DNA of 64,000 nt from Muscardinus avellanarius (taxonomy: Eukaryota; Chordata; Mammalia; Rodentia; Gliridae), in NCBI GenBank assembly GCA_963383645.1, contig OY726560.1, positions 153,346,488-153,410,487 of the forward strand, given 5' to 3'. Under the pieces are notes generated by a model. That model worked only from the letters and a program-made list of their open reading frames with translations, was not told the origin of the DNA and searched no databases. A program made the translations under genes and the position numbers. Positions 44,024 through 55,599 of the stretch are shown here, piece by piece (the first letter of the stretch is position 1; each line of letters begins with the position of its first letter).

Positions 44024-44037
44024 TATATGATTTCAAA
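43790..44037 (+). repeat. SINE type A with (AT)n tail
   Basis: Element 43798-44029; atttcaaa flanks it on both sides; A-run followed by (AT)n (about 44006-44028). Confidence 0.85.
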
Positions 44038-44650
44038 ACTGGTAAGATTTATCCAACTAAATGCTTATTACTTTTCATTCTCTTAATTTTTTACTTGTGG
44101 CAAAAAATATTTCCCCAGTTTGTTTAGATATTCCACATCTTGGCTAAATACTCTCAGGAAAGTTATATTTTAGAGTACTGACATTTGAATATTAAGCTTT
44201 GTAGAATTTAGTAGTTGATTTTATAGTGCTCCAAACCCTGCAGTGTGTCCCTTGACTAGTTGCTTTTGGAGAGTATGCCTTTATTATGTATATGGCTGTA
44301 CTTTTACCCCAAGCAGAGGACTTAACTTTTTCAACACTAAGAACATCAATAGGTTGCTTCGGGTCTCACTTTGTCTTGATAATTAGTAGTTTTATTGTTG
44401 CTTGGTGGTGGTGAGGGAGTGGCAGGTTTGTATCTTTTTTCTTTATAGTTTTAGCAGTGTAGCAAAATAGGAAAGAAAGGTGGAGTTTTATTTGAGCTTG
44501 TCCTAGGCTAGGAAAGACAGTGGAACAGGATAAGTATACAATTGTTAGGAAACTGCCATGAGTTCATAATCCGGAAGGACTTTTTTAGAAGTGTTTAAGG
44601 ATGTTAAGAATAGCATTGCATTTTTTTTTTTTCTTTAAAAAATCATTGTG
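44038..44650. other. Unique intron 1 DNA
   Basis: AT-rich, no repeat recognised. Confidence 0.5.
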
Positions 44651-44866
44651 GACTGGGCGTTGTGGCACTCTGCTTGTAATCCTAGTACTTGGGAGGCTGA
44701 GACAGGAGGATCATAGGTTCGAAGCTTGCCACAGATAGTGAGGCCCTCTGCAACTTAATGAGACCCTGTTTCAAAATAAAGAAAAAAAAAATAAAGATCT
44801 GGGGTGTAGCTCAGAAAAGTCCCTTGGGCTCAATACCCAGTACCCCCCCCCCACACACACACACAT
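44651..44866 (+). repeat. SINE type A with C/(AC) tail
   Basis: Body 44651-44843; the tail is a short C-run followed by ACACAC. Confidence 0.82.
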
Positions 44867-45020
44867 TGTGCAGTATTCAAGTGTTGGTTGATAACAAGAT
44901 GGGATATGATGTTATTGAAGATTGCTAGGAAGTTATTTAGGAAAATTGGAAATGTTTTACATTTTATAGGGGCATTTTCTGTAAAATCATTTATTAGGGC
45001 TTTTTATTTCATTCCTTTTT

Positions 45021-45411
45021 TGTGGTACTGGGGATTGAACCCAGGGGCATTCTACCTCCCAGCTACACTCCCAACCCTATTTTATTTTTATTCTGAAACG
45101 GTCTCCCTAGGTTGTCCTCGAACCTGCAGTCCTCCTATCTCAACCCCTCTAGTCCTGGGATTACAGGCATGCACCTCATGCCCAGCTATTTATTTATTTA
45201 TTTATTTGGTGGTACTGGGGTTCCTGGAAGCCCTTCTACCTTCGGGCTACACTTCCAGATCTATTTTCTATTTTATTTGGAAACAGGGTCTCACTAAGTT
45301 GCTGAGAGCCTCACTAAGTAGCTGAGGCTGGCTTCGAACCTGCAGGATCCTCCTGTCTAAGCCTCCGCGGGGATTACAAGCGTGCGCCACCACGCCCGGC
45401 CATGCCCAGCT
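45021..45411 (-). repeat. Old antisense SINE followed by inserted hybrid B/C SINE
   Basis: 45021-45187 is old. 45188-45400 inserted at its end, with duplication catgcccagct at 45177-45187 and 45401-45411. The younger copy has the type C tail word (ggttcctggaag) but the full type B head. Confidence 0.88.
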
Positions 45412-45534
45412 TTTTAAAAAGGTACTTTTTAACCTAAGCCTGAAAGTTTTTTTACTAATATTGTTGTCATCATACTGCAGTCCCACAGTTATTTTGACCG
45501 TATGATAATATGTAACCCAGAATGAAATCTAAGA

Positions 45535-45535
<1 letters not shown>

Positions 45536-45589
<54 letters not shown>

Positions 45590-45777
45590 ACTGGGGATTG
45601 AACCTGGAGGCATTCTGCCTTCAAGCTACACCCCTAGCCTGATTTTACTTCTTATTTGGAAACAGGGTCTCACTACGTTGATGAGCCTCACCATTTGCGG
45701 AGGCTGTCCTTGAACCTGTGATCCTATCTCAGCTTCCCAAGTACAGGGATTACAGGCCTGTGCCACCCCACCTGGCA
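45536..45777 (-). repeat. Antisense SINE with (GT)n tail
   Basis: (GT)n at 45536-45586 replaces the T tail; body 45587-45777. 45778-46112 is unique AT-rich intron. Confidence 0.85.
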
Positions 45778-46112
45778 GGAATGACTTATTAACATACATT
45801 AAGTCACACTTTGACATTGACATATTGCTTTTTGTTAGTTATTCCTGTTCTTGTTTAAATAACTGTCACTTAAGAACGAGGATGATAGTTTTCTGAGTAG
45901 AATGTAGTAATTATTAAAATGTGCAGTAATTACAGTGTTTTTATTAGATGAAAACTTATCTAATTTATTAGATAGAAAATTTCCAGTACTGTAGCAGTAG
46001 CTACTCCAAATATTTCTCCCTGATTACAGCTGTGAGTTGAGGTAATACACAAATAATTACTATTTCACATGCTTGAACAATTTACTTTTGGTAATAGTAA
46101 ATTTTAAATTTC

Positions 46113-46302
46113 AAGACAGGCGTGGTGGCGCACGTTTGTAATCCCTGCGCTTGGGAGGCGGAGACAGGAGGATTGCACAGGTTCGAAGGCAGCCGCCGGC
46201 TTAAGAGACCCCGTTTCAAAAAAAAAAAAAAAAGTATAAAATAGGTCTGGGAGTGTCGCCCAGAGGTAAAAGGGTTTCCAGGAACCCTAGTACCACCACA
46301 AA
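46113..46302 (+). repeat. SINE type C, sense
   Basis: Short head with 'cagccgccggcttaagagacc' junction and 'ccaggaaccctagtacc' tail. 46303-46562 is unique. Confidence 0.85.
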
Positions 46303-46562
46303 ATTTTTTTTAATTTCAAGAATTAAAAATTTCATTTCAGATCTGCAATGATACAATAATATGGATATAGGAGGAGTAATATTAAAATTCAGTTTTAGAT
46401 TTTTTGGCAGTTTGTGAGTACGCAGCATTTGGTAATTTCTTGAGATGGTATCTGAAAGGACTTCACGGGACATAAACTTTTGATAGCTTTAGGAGCTTGT
46501 TTATAATGCTTTATGGTTTTAGAAATGTATGTCTGGGACGTTTTTATGTAAAAATACAACTT

Positions 46563-46745
46563 TCAGCAGGGCAGGGAGGCACAAGCCTCTAATCCCAGTA
46601 CTTGGGAGGCTGAAACAGGAGGAAGGCAGGTTCAAGGCCAGTCTGAGCAACCTACTGAGACCCTGTTTCCAAACAAAAATTTAAAAAGGGCTGAGGACAA
46701 AATGCCTCTGTGTTTAATCCCTGATACCACAAAAATCAAACAAAC
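46563..46745 (+). repeat. Old sense SINE
   Basis: Diverged, shortened tail. 46746-47049 is unique. Confidence 0.75.
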
Positions 46746-47049
46746 AGAAACTTTCTGTTGGTATTTGCTGCTGCAGCAGAACTCTGTTACAAATAATGAT
46801 TAACTTTAAAACATTTAACCCTAAGTCATATTTTTTCCTGGTAGGTATTATGTGATAAGGATATGTTTAAGCAAATATTTGTTTGTTGTTTATTTTAGTA
46901 GGCCCTCTAACTAGTTGAGTAGCTTGATTCAGAAAATAGTGCTTTGGGGATTTCATGTCAAGCTTTCTTTGAACTGAAGTTTTTGTTGAATGTAAAGGAA
47001 AATTAGAAGCATTTAGGGATTTTTTTTTAAAAAGAAATTTAATTTTATT

Positions 47050-47347
47050 TTTTGTGGTATTGGGGATTGAACCCTGGGGGATTCTACCTTTGAGCTACAT
47101 CCCAGCCCTTTTTTTCCTTCTTTTTTTTTTTTTTTTTTTTTTTTTTGTGATGCTGGGGATGGAACCCAGAAGCATTCTACTTCGGAGCTACACCTTCAGC
47201 CCTATTTTTTATTCTTTATTTTGAAACAGGGTCTCACTGAGTTGCAAAGGGCTTCACTAAGTAGCTGAGGCTGGCCATGAACCTGCAATCCTCTTGTCTC
47301 AGCTTCCCAGATGCTGGGATTACAAGCATGTGCCACCATGCTCAGTT
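47050..47347 (-). repeat. Antisense SINE tail fragment plus full type A SINE
   Basis: 47050-47110 and 47145-47347, separated by a T-run. Confidence 0.83.
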
Positions 47348-47801
47348 TAATGATTTTTAAATTGAATATGTTTAAGAGTAAAATGTTGTTTCCTAATGGA
47401 ACTTTTATCAAATTTGTCAGTCTGATAGCTCTATTCTCCAAAAAGTGTGGTTTTACTGTTTTAGGCAATTTAGCCTTTTATAGTTTAGCCACTGAGTTCT
47501 AGATGCTGGATTCAGTTTAACCTCTTCTTGAGGAAAGGACAGTTAGTTACAGGCACTAGAATTGGAAGCAGCCGCAGAGGGCTTCTGACATGGTCCTTAG
47601 CTGTACAGTAAATCCCCCTGAGGATTTTCACGCAGGTGCTCCCTCCATTCCTAAGGGTGCTGGTGCAGTTCCATGTGTCACCAGGTTCTTGAGCAGTCGA
47701 GCTTGGTGAGAACCAACATAAGACCACTTTAACTTTCACCGTTCACTGCTCTCAACAGTGCTTTGTAGGGTCTTCCTTTCCCTCTCTCATGATACCGTGG
47801 A
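47348..47801. other. Unique intron 1 DNA with a minus-strand open frame
   Basis: A 75-codon frame on the - strand (47512-47739) reads like ordinary protein rather than repeat, but I recognise no family. Possibly a decayed processed pseudogene. Confidence 0.3.
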
Positions 47802-48063
47802 TAAGTGGTAGATTTTATTATTTATTTATTTATTTATTTATTTTTGGTGGTACTGGGGGTGGAACCCAGAAGCTTTCTACCTCCGGGCTATACTCCCAGA
47901 CCTTTTTTATATTTTATTTGGAAACAGGGTCTCACTAGGTTGCTGAGAGCCTCACTAAGTAGCTGAGGCTGGCTTCGAACCCATGCGATCCTCCTGTCTC
48001 GGCCTCCCAAGCGCAGGGATTACAAGCGTGCGCCACCACGCCCGGCTTAAGTGGTAGATTTTA
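47802..48063 (-). repeat. Antisense SINE type B with 16-bp target duplication
   Basis: taagtggtagatttta at 47802-47817 and 48048-48063 flanks an (ATTT)n tail and body 47845-48047. Confidence 0.92.
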
Positions 48064-48136
48064 AAAAATCATAGATATTAAAAGCTCTAGTCTGAGCAAT
48101 GCTAGTTTAAACTGTTAATTTTATTTTTATTTTTTT

Positions 48137-48513
<377 letters not shown>

Positions 48514-48691
48514 ATCCCAGTATCTGTCCACTTCCTCTGGCCCACTTTGGGATAGGGAGGGATTGTGGTATGCTGCTGGGACGTCTCTTTCCTTTCTCTT
48601 GTGAGATACCTACTTGGACAGGGACTAGTGAGAAGAGGAATGGGAAAAGGTAAGTATTTTTTACCTAGTTCTCCTAGTCCCCCTTCCCCCA

Positions 48692-49265
48692 TAGTACTGG
48701 AGAGCCAACCTCTGAGCATTCTACTTCAGCCCTTTTTATTTTTTGTTTTGAGATGGGGTCTTGGTAAGTTGTCCAGGTGGGCCTTGAACTTGAGATCCCC
48801 CAGTTCTCAGGCATGTGCTGCCAAGGCCAGTGTAAAGCCCTCTTGATTAACAGTGGCAAGCCATTGATGTCCACTGATGGGCAAGCAGTTGGCATTTTTG
48901 GTGAGCTCTTGCAGGGACTGTCTACTGTACATTTGCTGGATATGAAATTTTCTGTAGTTGAACCTTCTCCAAGCCACACACCCACCATGATCCTGTGAGT
49001 GTATGGGGGTGTGTTGGGGTGAGGCTCTTTTTCTCTTTGCAGCCAACTTATATATTTATTCATTTTTGTGGCACTGAGGATTGAATCCAGGGGCATTCTA
49101 CTTCCAAGTTACACCCCAGCCCTTTTTTATTTTTTGTTTTGAAACAGGACCTTGCTGGGTTACTGAGAGTCTTAATATGCTGCTCAGAATGTCCTTAAAC
49201 CTGTGACCCTCCTGTCTCAGCCTTCCAAGTACTGGGATTACAGGTGGGCACCACCATGTCCAGCT
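48692..49265 (-). repeat. Two old antisense SINEs
   Basis: 48692-48824 is strongly decayed; 49064-49265 is full length. 48825-49063 is unique. Confidence 0.7.
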
Positions 49266-49714
49266 CAGATTTTCTAATACTGGTAAGAGCACTTGAGTCC
49301 AGGTATTTCTGCAGTTCCCACTCAGCCTGCTGGAAACTTCCTTCAGCTGCCAAATGTTGGCATGCAGGCCGCCTAAGTCTGCCCTTCTCATTGATTTTCT
49401 TTGTCCCCTGCTCAAATAGGCAGAGTCAGTCACTTGGTAGACTGTGCAGGCAGATGTCGAACTGGAGAATGAAATGCTAGTCTCTCTTTCTGCACATTTG
49501 GAATCTTAGTGAATAATTTTTCTTGGAATTTCTGTTCCTGCCACTGTTTTAGGGTGAACACCACTCCTTTCACTGTATTCTCCCTGAAGACTTTGCAGTT
49601 GTCTAATTTTTTCCCCTTTTTTCTGCCAGCTGCTTCTGTAGAAGGCAAGATGCCCAAGCCCTGAGGTGTGTGTGCATGGCAGAGGCGTGAGGAGATCATG
49701 CCTTACTTCACCAG
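49266..49714. other. Unique intron 1 DNA
   Basis: No recognised repeat. Overlapping minus-strand frames here have no family resemblance. Confidence 0.45.
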
Positions 49715-49915
49715 ATCTTTGATCCTCAGAGTGTATAATCTGCCCTCTGTGTGTACAGATTGACCAACCACAGATAAAAAATATCCAAAAACCATTGTAT
49801 TTGTACTGAACATGTACAGACGTCACTTTTCTTGTCACTATTTCCTAATGATACAACAACTATTTACATGGCATTTATGCTTTCTTAAGTATTATATGAA
49901 ATAGGCAAGAAACAG
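49715..49915 (+). mobile_element. Tigger-like DNA transposon relic
   Basis: 'ttgaccaaccacagataaaa', 'tactgaacatgtacagac' and 'acaactatttacatggcatt' match, in order, an old mammalian mariner/Tigger-type element I recall. 49916-50344 is mostly unique, with a short (TTCC) run at 50321-50337. Confidence 0.6.
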
Positions 49916-50344
49916 TGACTAAGTCAGCTCTGTCATCTGTTAGATGCTGTTAAATGCTGAGGAGAGCGAAGCTGGGAAGGGGAGAGGAAGTGGCAAGTTG
50001 GTTTGGAGGGTTTGCAGTTTTGGGTAAGGTCTTAGGAAAAGCATCACTAAAGAAAGTGACACTTGGCTTAGAAGACTCAGTGGGGAGCTTGTCTGCTAAG
50101 CGTAGTAGCCAGATGTTTGAGCACGAGGGGTGGTGGGTGAACACTACCTTCCTTCCTCCAAAGGGTAGGTTTGAATGCTATGAAGCCTAGAGCCTTTGTA
50201 AGGGCTTTGGTTTTTACTATGGAATAGGATCCTGTTGAAATAACGGTCCTTAACCTTGGCTGGGCCAAAACCAGGGAGCTTTAAAAATGTACTGATGCCT
50301 GGATCACATCCCACATTTCCTTCCTTCCTTCCTTTCTTTTTTCT

Positions 50345-50782
50345 TTTTGGCTTCTAGGGATTGAACCCAGGGGTATTCTGCCTTTGCGCTGCAGCCCCAG
50401 CCTTTTAATTTTGAAACAAGGTTAGTTAGAGTAAGTTCCTGAGGCTATTCTTGAATCTAGGATTTTCCTGTCTCAGCCTGCCAAGTACTGAGCTTATAGG
50501 TGTGTGCCACCGTGCCCAGCTAAAGTTTTTTATTTAATTCTGGGGAGGCATCAGGATTTTTAAAAACTCCCAGGTAGCTGGGCCTGGTGGCCCACACTTG
50601 TAATCCCTGCATTTGGGAGGCTGAGACAGGAGGATGGTGGTTTGTGGACAGCCTCAGCTACTTTGTAAGGTCCTTTGCAACTCAGTGAGACCCTGATTCA
50701 GAATAAAGAATAAAAAAATAGGGCTGGAGATGTATCTCAGAGGTAGAATGCCCCTGGGTTCCACCCCTAGTACTGCAAAAAC
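50345..50782. repeat. Old antisense SINE and sense type A SINE
   Basis: 50345-50521 (-) and 50576-50782 (+). 50783-51049 is unique. Confidence 0.8.
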
Positions 50783-51049
50783 AAACCAACAAACAAAAAA
50801 CCAAAATAACAACAAAAACTCCCAGTTATTCTAATAAGCAGCCACAAATTGACATCTATTGCATTGAAGAGTTTGAAGCAGAGTGATATTTCCTATCAAT
50901 GGAATCATATAATGCCCAGAGTAGAGTGAGAAGTGTTATCTATTAGAGCCTAATTCTTAGATTCATTAGATTGTAAATCATTTGGTAAAGGTAGGGGCTA
51001 TAACATCTATCCACTGTAAAGATACATTTTCCTCTTTGTAATCAGTAGA

Positions 51050-51288
51050 AAAACTCTGGATTGAAGCTGGGCGTGGTGGCGCACGCTTGTAACCCCAGCA
51101 TTCGGGAGGCTGAGACTGGAGGATCGCGGTTCGAGGACAGCCTCAGCTACTTAGTGAGGCCTCTGCAACTCACTGAGACCCGGTTTCAAAATAAAGAATA
51201 AAAAATAGGGCAGGGGGTGTGGCTCGGAGGTCAAATGCCCCTGCGTTCCATCCCAGACCTGCAAACAAAAAACAAAACTCTGGATTGA
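51050..51288 (+). repeat. SINE type A with 15-bp target duplication
   Basis: aaaactctggattga at 51050-51064 and 51274-51288 flanks body 51065-51273. Confidence 0.92.
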
Positions 51289-51546
51289 TTTTCCTTTTCT
51301 TTTCTTTTCTCTTCTTTTTTTCTTTTTTTTTCTTTTTTTTTTTTTTTTTGGTGGTACTAGGGATGGAACCCAAGAGTCATTCTACCTCTGAGCTATAATC
51401 CCCCTTTTTAAATTTTTTTTGTTTTTAAACTGGGTCTCATTAGGTTGCTGAGGGTCTCACCGAATTGTTGAAGCTACCCTTGAACCTGCAATCTTCCTGT
51501 TCCAGCCTCCCAAGTAGTGGGATTACAGGTGTCCCCACTGTGCCCA
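51289..51546 (-). repeat. Pyrimidine-rich tract and old antisense SINE
   Basis: TTTTC/TTTTTC tract 51289-51348 is the decayed tail of the copy at 51349-51546. Confidence 0.78.
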
Positions 51547-51589
51547 TGGAGTATAATTTGAGGCTGTATTTGGAGAGGATGGGTTCCCT

Positions 51590-51735
51590 TTGTTTGAGTC
51601 CTGGCTTTGTGACTTCTAACCATGTGACCTTGGGTAAGTGGTTTAATTTTCTCATCTGTAAAATTGTTATTATAAGGATTAAGCCAATATTTAAGTACTT
51701 AGAACAGTATTTGACAAATAGTAATATATTTGTCT
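51590..51735 (+). repeat. MIR
   Basis: 'ccatgtgaccttgggtaagt' and 'ctcatctgtaaaattg' are MIR core landmarks. Confidence 0.75.
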
Positions 51736-51940
51736 TTACTGAGTAAACTCTAATACATGTTTTAATGGGATCACCCTGCCATGCTGAGAATAGATAAAAG
51801 TAGTACAAGGACATTTTGCATGCTCACCAGCAATATAAGAGTTATTTTCTTACAGCCTCACCAATAGAGTGTGTTACCAGAGCTTTTGAATTTCTGCCAG
51901 TCTGTTAAATGGAAATGATATCTTTGTGTTGTATAGATGA

Positions 51941-51943
<3 letters not shown>

Positions 51944-51976
<33 letters not shown>

Positions 51977-52172
51977 GGGGGTGTGTGGAACCCAGGGGCT
52001 TTCTACCTCCGGGTTACACCCCCAGCTCTATTTTATAATTTATCTGGAAACTGGGTTCACTGAGTTGCTGAGAGCTTCACTAAGTAGCTGAGGCTGGCTT
52101 TGAACCTGTGTGATCCTCCCATCTCAGCCTCCCAAGCACGGGGATTACAAGTGTGCGCCACCACGCCCGGCT
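51944..52172 (-). repeat. Antisense SINE type B with (GT)n tail
   Basis: (GT)n 51944-51971, body 51972-52172. Confidence 0.85.
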
Positions 52173-52578
52173 CCCTATGATGTTTTCATTGGTATAATTT
52201 TGTTATGTCTTGAAACCAAATAGTATAAATCTTCCCTTTTTCTTGAGAGATAGATTTGGTTTTTCTAGATCACATGCATTTCAATATTTATGAGAAGTTA
52301 CCGTGTCAGTATTTACAAAATATCTCGCTGAAATTTTGACTGATTGAACTGAATCTATTAGTTGTTTTGGGAAGAATCAGTATTTTAATTTTTAAAATCT
52401 AATTTCTAAATTCATTTTTATTTTTTATTTGGGTCATTATAATCTATGAATATTGTATAACATTATTTATTTTGGTCTTTAAATTTCTGTCTGTAATATT
52501 TTGTAGTTGTCAATATGGAAGTCTTGCATATCCTTTGTTATGTTTATTCTATGTATTTTGTGTTTTTGATGCTATTCT

Positions 52579-52670
52579 TTTTTTTTTTTTTTTCTTTTTT
52601 GAGATGGGGTCTTGCTCTGTTGCCCAAGCTGGTCTTGCATTTGTGGGCTCAAGTGATCCTCTTGCCTCAG
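52579..52670 (-). repeat. Fossil 7SL-derived monomer (FLAM/proto-B1-like)
   Basis: 'gagatggggtcttgctctgt' and 'ggctcaagtgatcctcttgc' are the reverse of the left monomer of ancestral 7SL-derived SINEs, without the lineage-specific changes of the B1-dID heads around it. Confidence 0.6.
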
Positions 52671-52695
52671 TGCCCCCCCCACCCCGCTGACGATC

Positions 52696-53143
52696 TAACC
52701 CAGAGGCATTCTACCTCCAAATTTTTATTTTGAAACAGTCTCACCAAGTTGCAGAGAGCCTCACAAATTTGCAGAGGCTGACCACAAACCTGGGATCCTG
52801 TCTCCGTTTCCCAACAACTTCAGCCCTATTTTTTATTTTTATTTTTCTTAAATAAATAAAAAATAGGGCAGGGGTTGTAGCTCAGAGGTCGAATGCCCCT
52901 GGGTTCCATCCCCAGACCCGCAAAAAAAAAAAAAAATAAAAAAAAAAAAATAAAAAATAGGGCTGGGGGTGTCACTCAGAGGTAAAATGTCCCTGGGTTC
53001 CATCCACGCCTGGCTTTTTGAAACAGGGACTCATTGAGTTGCAAAGGGCCTCACTAAGTAGCTGAGGCTGTCTGCAAACCATGATCCTCCTGTCTCAGCC
53101 TCCCAAATGCTGGGATTACAAGTGTGCGCCACCACGCCTGGCT
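52696..53143. repeat. Scrambled SINE fragments
   Basis: 52696-52815 (-) partial; 52855-52936 and 52953-53004 (+) ID-like tails; 53017-53143 (-) head only. Pieces of several insertions. Confidence 0.75.
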
Positions 53144-53478
53144 TTGTGCAATTTTTTTCAAAGCTCTGTTTTATAAAATATATAGTACATTTCTACTAAG
53201 TTGTTGAGTTTGTTTACATAAAATTTTTCATAATATGCTTATTATGTACTTACTACCTGTAGGACGTATAGTGATGACTTCTCTGTAATTCCTAACGTTG
53301 GGTTCTTTCTTTTACTTGGTCCACATGGCTATAGATTTATCAATTTTATTGATCTGTTTAAAGAACCAGCTTTTGGTTTCAGTTAACTTTATTTTCTATT
53401 TCATTTAATTTTTTCTAATATTTATTATTTTCTACTTTGGTAAAATTTAATTGTTCTTTAGCCTTTTTTTTTTTTTTT

Positions 53479-53906
53479 TTTGGTACTGAGGATGGAACCC
53501 AGGGACATTTTACCTCTGAGTGACACCCCCAGCCCTATTTTTTATTCTTTTTTTTTTTTTTTTTTTTTTGCGGGTCTGGGGATGGAACCCAGGGGCATTC
53601 GACCTCTGAGCTACAGCCCCTGCCCTATTTTTTATTTATTTTGAAACCGGGTCTCACTGAGTTGCAGAGGGCCTCACTAAGTAGCTCAGGCTGTCCGCGA
53701 ACCGCCATCCTCCAGTCTCAGCCTCCCGAATGTTGGGATTACAAGCGTATGCGCCACCATGCCTGGCTTTATCTTTATTTTTGAAACAGGGCCTCACTGA
53801 GTTGCACAGGGCCTAACTAAGTAGCCGAGGCTGTCCGTGAACCACAATCCTCCTGTCTCAGCCTCCCAAATGCCGGGATTCCAAGTGTGCGCCCCCACAC
53901 TTGACT
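53479..53906 (-). repeat. Antisense type A SINE nested in an antisense SINE
   Basis: Outer copy 53479-53550 and 53768-53906; inner copy 53567-53767. Confidence 0.83.
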
Positions 53907-53964
53907 CTCTTCTAGCCCTTTGAGGTGGAACTTTTTTGGTTATTGACTTTAGAGCTTTTTTTTT

Positions 53965-54370
53965 CTTTGTATTGAGGATGAGTCCAAGGACATTCTTTCT
54001 CTGAGCTGTACTTCCCTTTATTTTTATTTTGAAACAAAGTCTTGCTAAATTGATGTGAGTCTGAATGCTTGCTGAGACTGTCCTGGAACCTGTGATCCTC
54101 CTGTCTCAGCATCCCAAATACTAGGATTACAAGTATGTGCCATCACAACTGGCTTAGAGCTTTTTTTCTTTTTTTTTTCTTCTTTTTTGGTGGTCCTAGG
54201 GATGGAACCCTTCTACCTCCAGGCTACACTCTCAGACCTATTTTATATTTTATTTGGAAACAGGGTTTCTTAAGCCAGCGCTGCTGGCTTCGAACCTGTG
54301 CGATCCTCCTGTCTTCCTGACTCCTCCTCCCAAGCGCGGGGATCACAAGCCTGCACCACCACATCCAGCC
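53965..54370 (-). repeat. Old antisense SINE and antisense type C SINE
   Basis: 53965-54155 old; 54186-54370 type C with the ccagcgctgctgg junction. Confidence 0.82.
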
Positions 54371-54532
54371 TGGAGATTTTTTTTTTCTAATCTGAGCATT
54401 TTAAAGTTATAAATTTTCCTCTAAGCATTTCTTTACTTGCATCTCACAAATTAGGACTTTTATTTTTTCATTTTTAGTCAGTTACAATGGTGTTCTCATT
54501 ATTTTCATTTTTCTTCTTTCACCTGTGGTTTA

Positions 54533-54834
54533 TGTCATTTTAATTTTCTTCTCTCTCTCTCTTCCTTTCTTTCTTTCTCTCTCTGTCTTTCTCTCTTTCT
54601 CTTTCTCTTTCTTTCGTGGTGCTGGAGTGGAACCCAGAGGCTTTCTACCTCCAGGCTGTACTCCCAGACCTATTTTCTATTTTTCATTTGGAAACAGGGT
54701 CTCAGTAAGTTGCTGGAAGCCTCACTAAGTGGCTGAGGCTGGCTTCGAACCCATGTGATCCTCCTGTTTTAGCCTCCCAAGCCCTGGGATTACAAGTGTG
54801 TGCCACCACGCCCGGCCTTGTCATTTTAATTTTC
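54533..54834 (-). repeat. Antisense SINE type B with 16-bp target duplication
   Basis: tgtcattttaattttc at 54533-54548 and 54819-54834; CT-rich tail 54549-54614; body 54615-54818. Confidence 0.92.
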
Positions 54835-54924
54835 AAAGAGCTGTCCAGATGGTACTGTCTACAGAGTTAAAAACTAACAAAAATAATGAAGAATATGTTA
54901 ATAAAATTTCTTGAATGCTTTATA

Positions 54925-55165
54925 CAAATTTATCACCTTTAATCTGAAATGCTTTGAAATCCAAAACTTTTTGAGTATTATATCAATACTCATAAAGCTT
55001 CATTGAGGCAACAGGATCACAAGTCTGAGGCCATTCTAGGCAAAGCCTCAGATCTTGGAGCATTGCAGATTGCAACTAGTAAAGTCCACACAAATATTCC
55101 AACATCCTAAGATCTCTAAAACCTGAAACATGCTGGTCCCGAGCATACTCAACCTTTATATTGTA
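54925..55165. mobile_element. Tigger-like DNA transposon relic
   Basis: 'aatctgaaatgctttgaaat', 'aatattccaacatcctaag' and 'gctggtcccgagcatactca' correspond to the two inverted ends of an old mammalian palindromic-end DNA transposon. Confidence 0.5.
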
Positions 55166-55169
55166 TTGA

Positions 55170-55480
55170 TATGGTATATGGCTAAGGTTTCTTCATGGCC
55201 TGAGCAGTTCATTATCTCTCACTGTTCTGCGGGTTGACTGCTCCTTTGGGCAGTTCCCTCCGCAGTCACATGGCAGCTGGGACGAGAGTCACCACAGGCT
55301 ACATAGGATGGTTAGCTGGCCTCAAACTGCTGGGATGGCTGGGGCGGCCGGGTGTGAGCTGGCTACTTATCTCCTTGCGGTTTCTGTATGAAACTGGTTG
55401 GCTTTTATACAACATGAAAGTCTCAAGGTAGTCTGATTTCATATAAGGTAGCAGACTTTTCCCACTATGAACATTACAGG
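55170..55480 (-). mobile_element. Possible MLT1-like LTR relic, antisense
   Basis: 'cagtcacatggcagctggga' style words resemble the reverse of an MLT1-like LTR. Weak. Confidence 0.35.
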
Positions 55481-55599
55481 ATAGCGAGTTTTTTCATGTA
55501 GATAATTTGTCCCTTCTACTTTTTCAAACTAAGAAAAGAGATAAATGCATTGGGGCAGTTCTTGTAGAAATTGCATAGTAGCAACGAAACAGCCTGTTA

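Larger units (their letters stand above)
52173..54532 (-). repeat. L1 ORF2-region relic, antisense, split by SINEs
   Basis: Unique-looking segments 52173-52560, 53200-53470 and 54371-54532 read as the reverse of L1 ORF2 in the correct order (for example 'gaactgaatctattagttg', 'aaagaaccagcttttggttt', 'ttcctctaagcatttcttta'). No open ORF2 remains. Confidence 0.65.

Noticed and set aside
52173..54532. Intact L1 with coding capacity
   Set aside because: Only broken antisense ORF2 pieces separated by several SINEs; no long frame.
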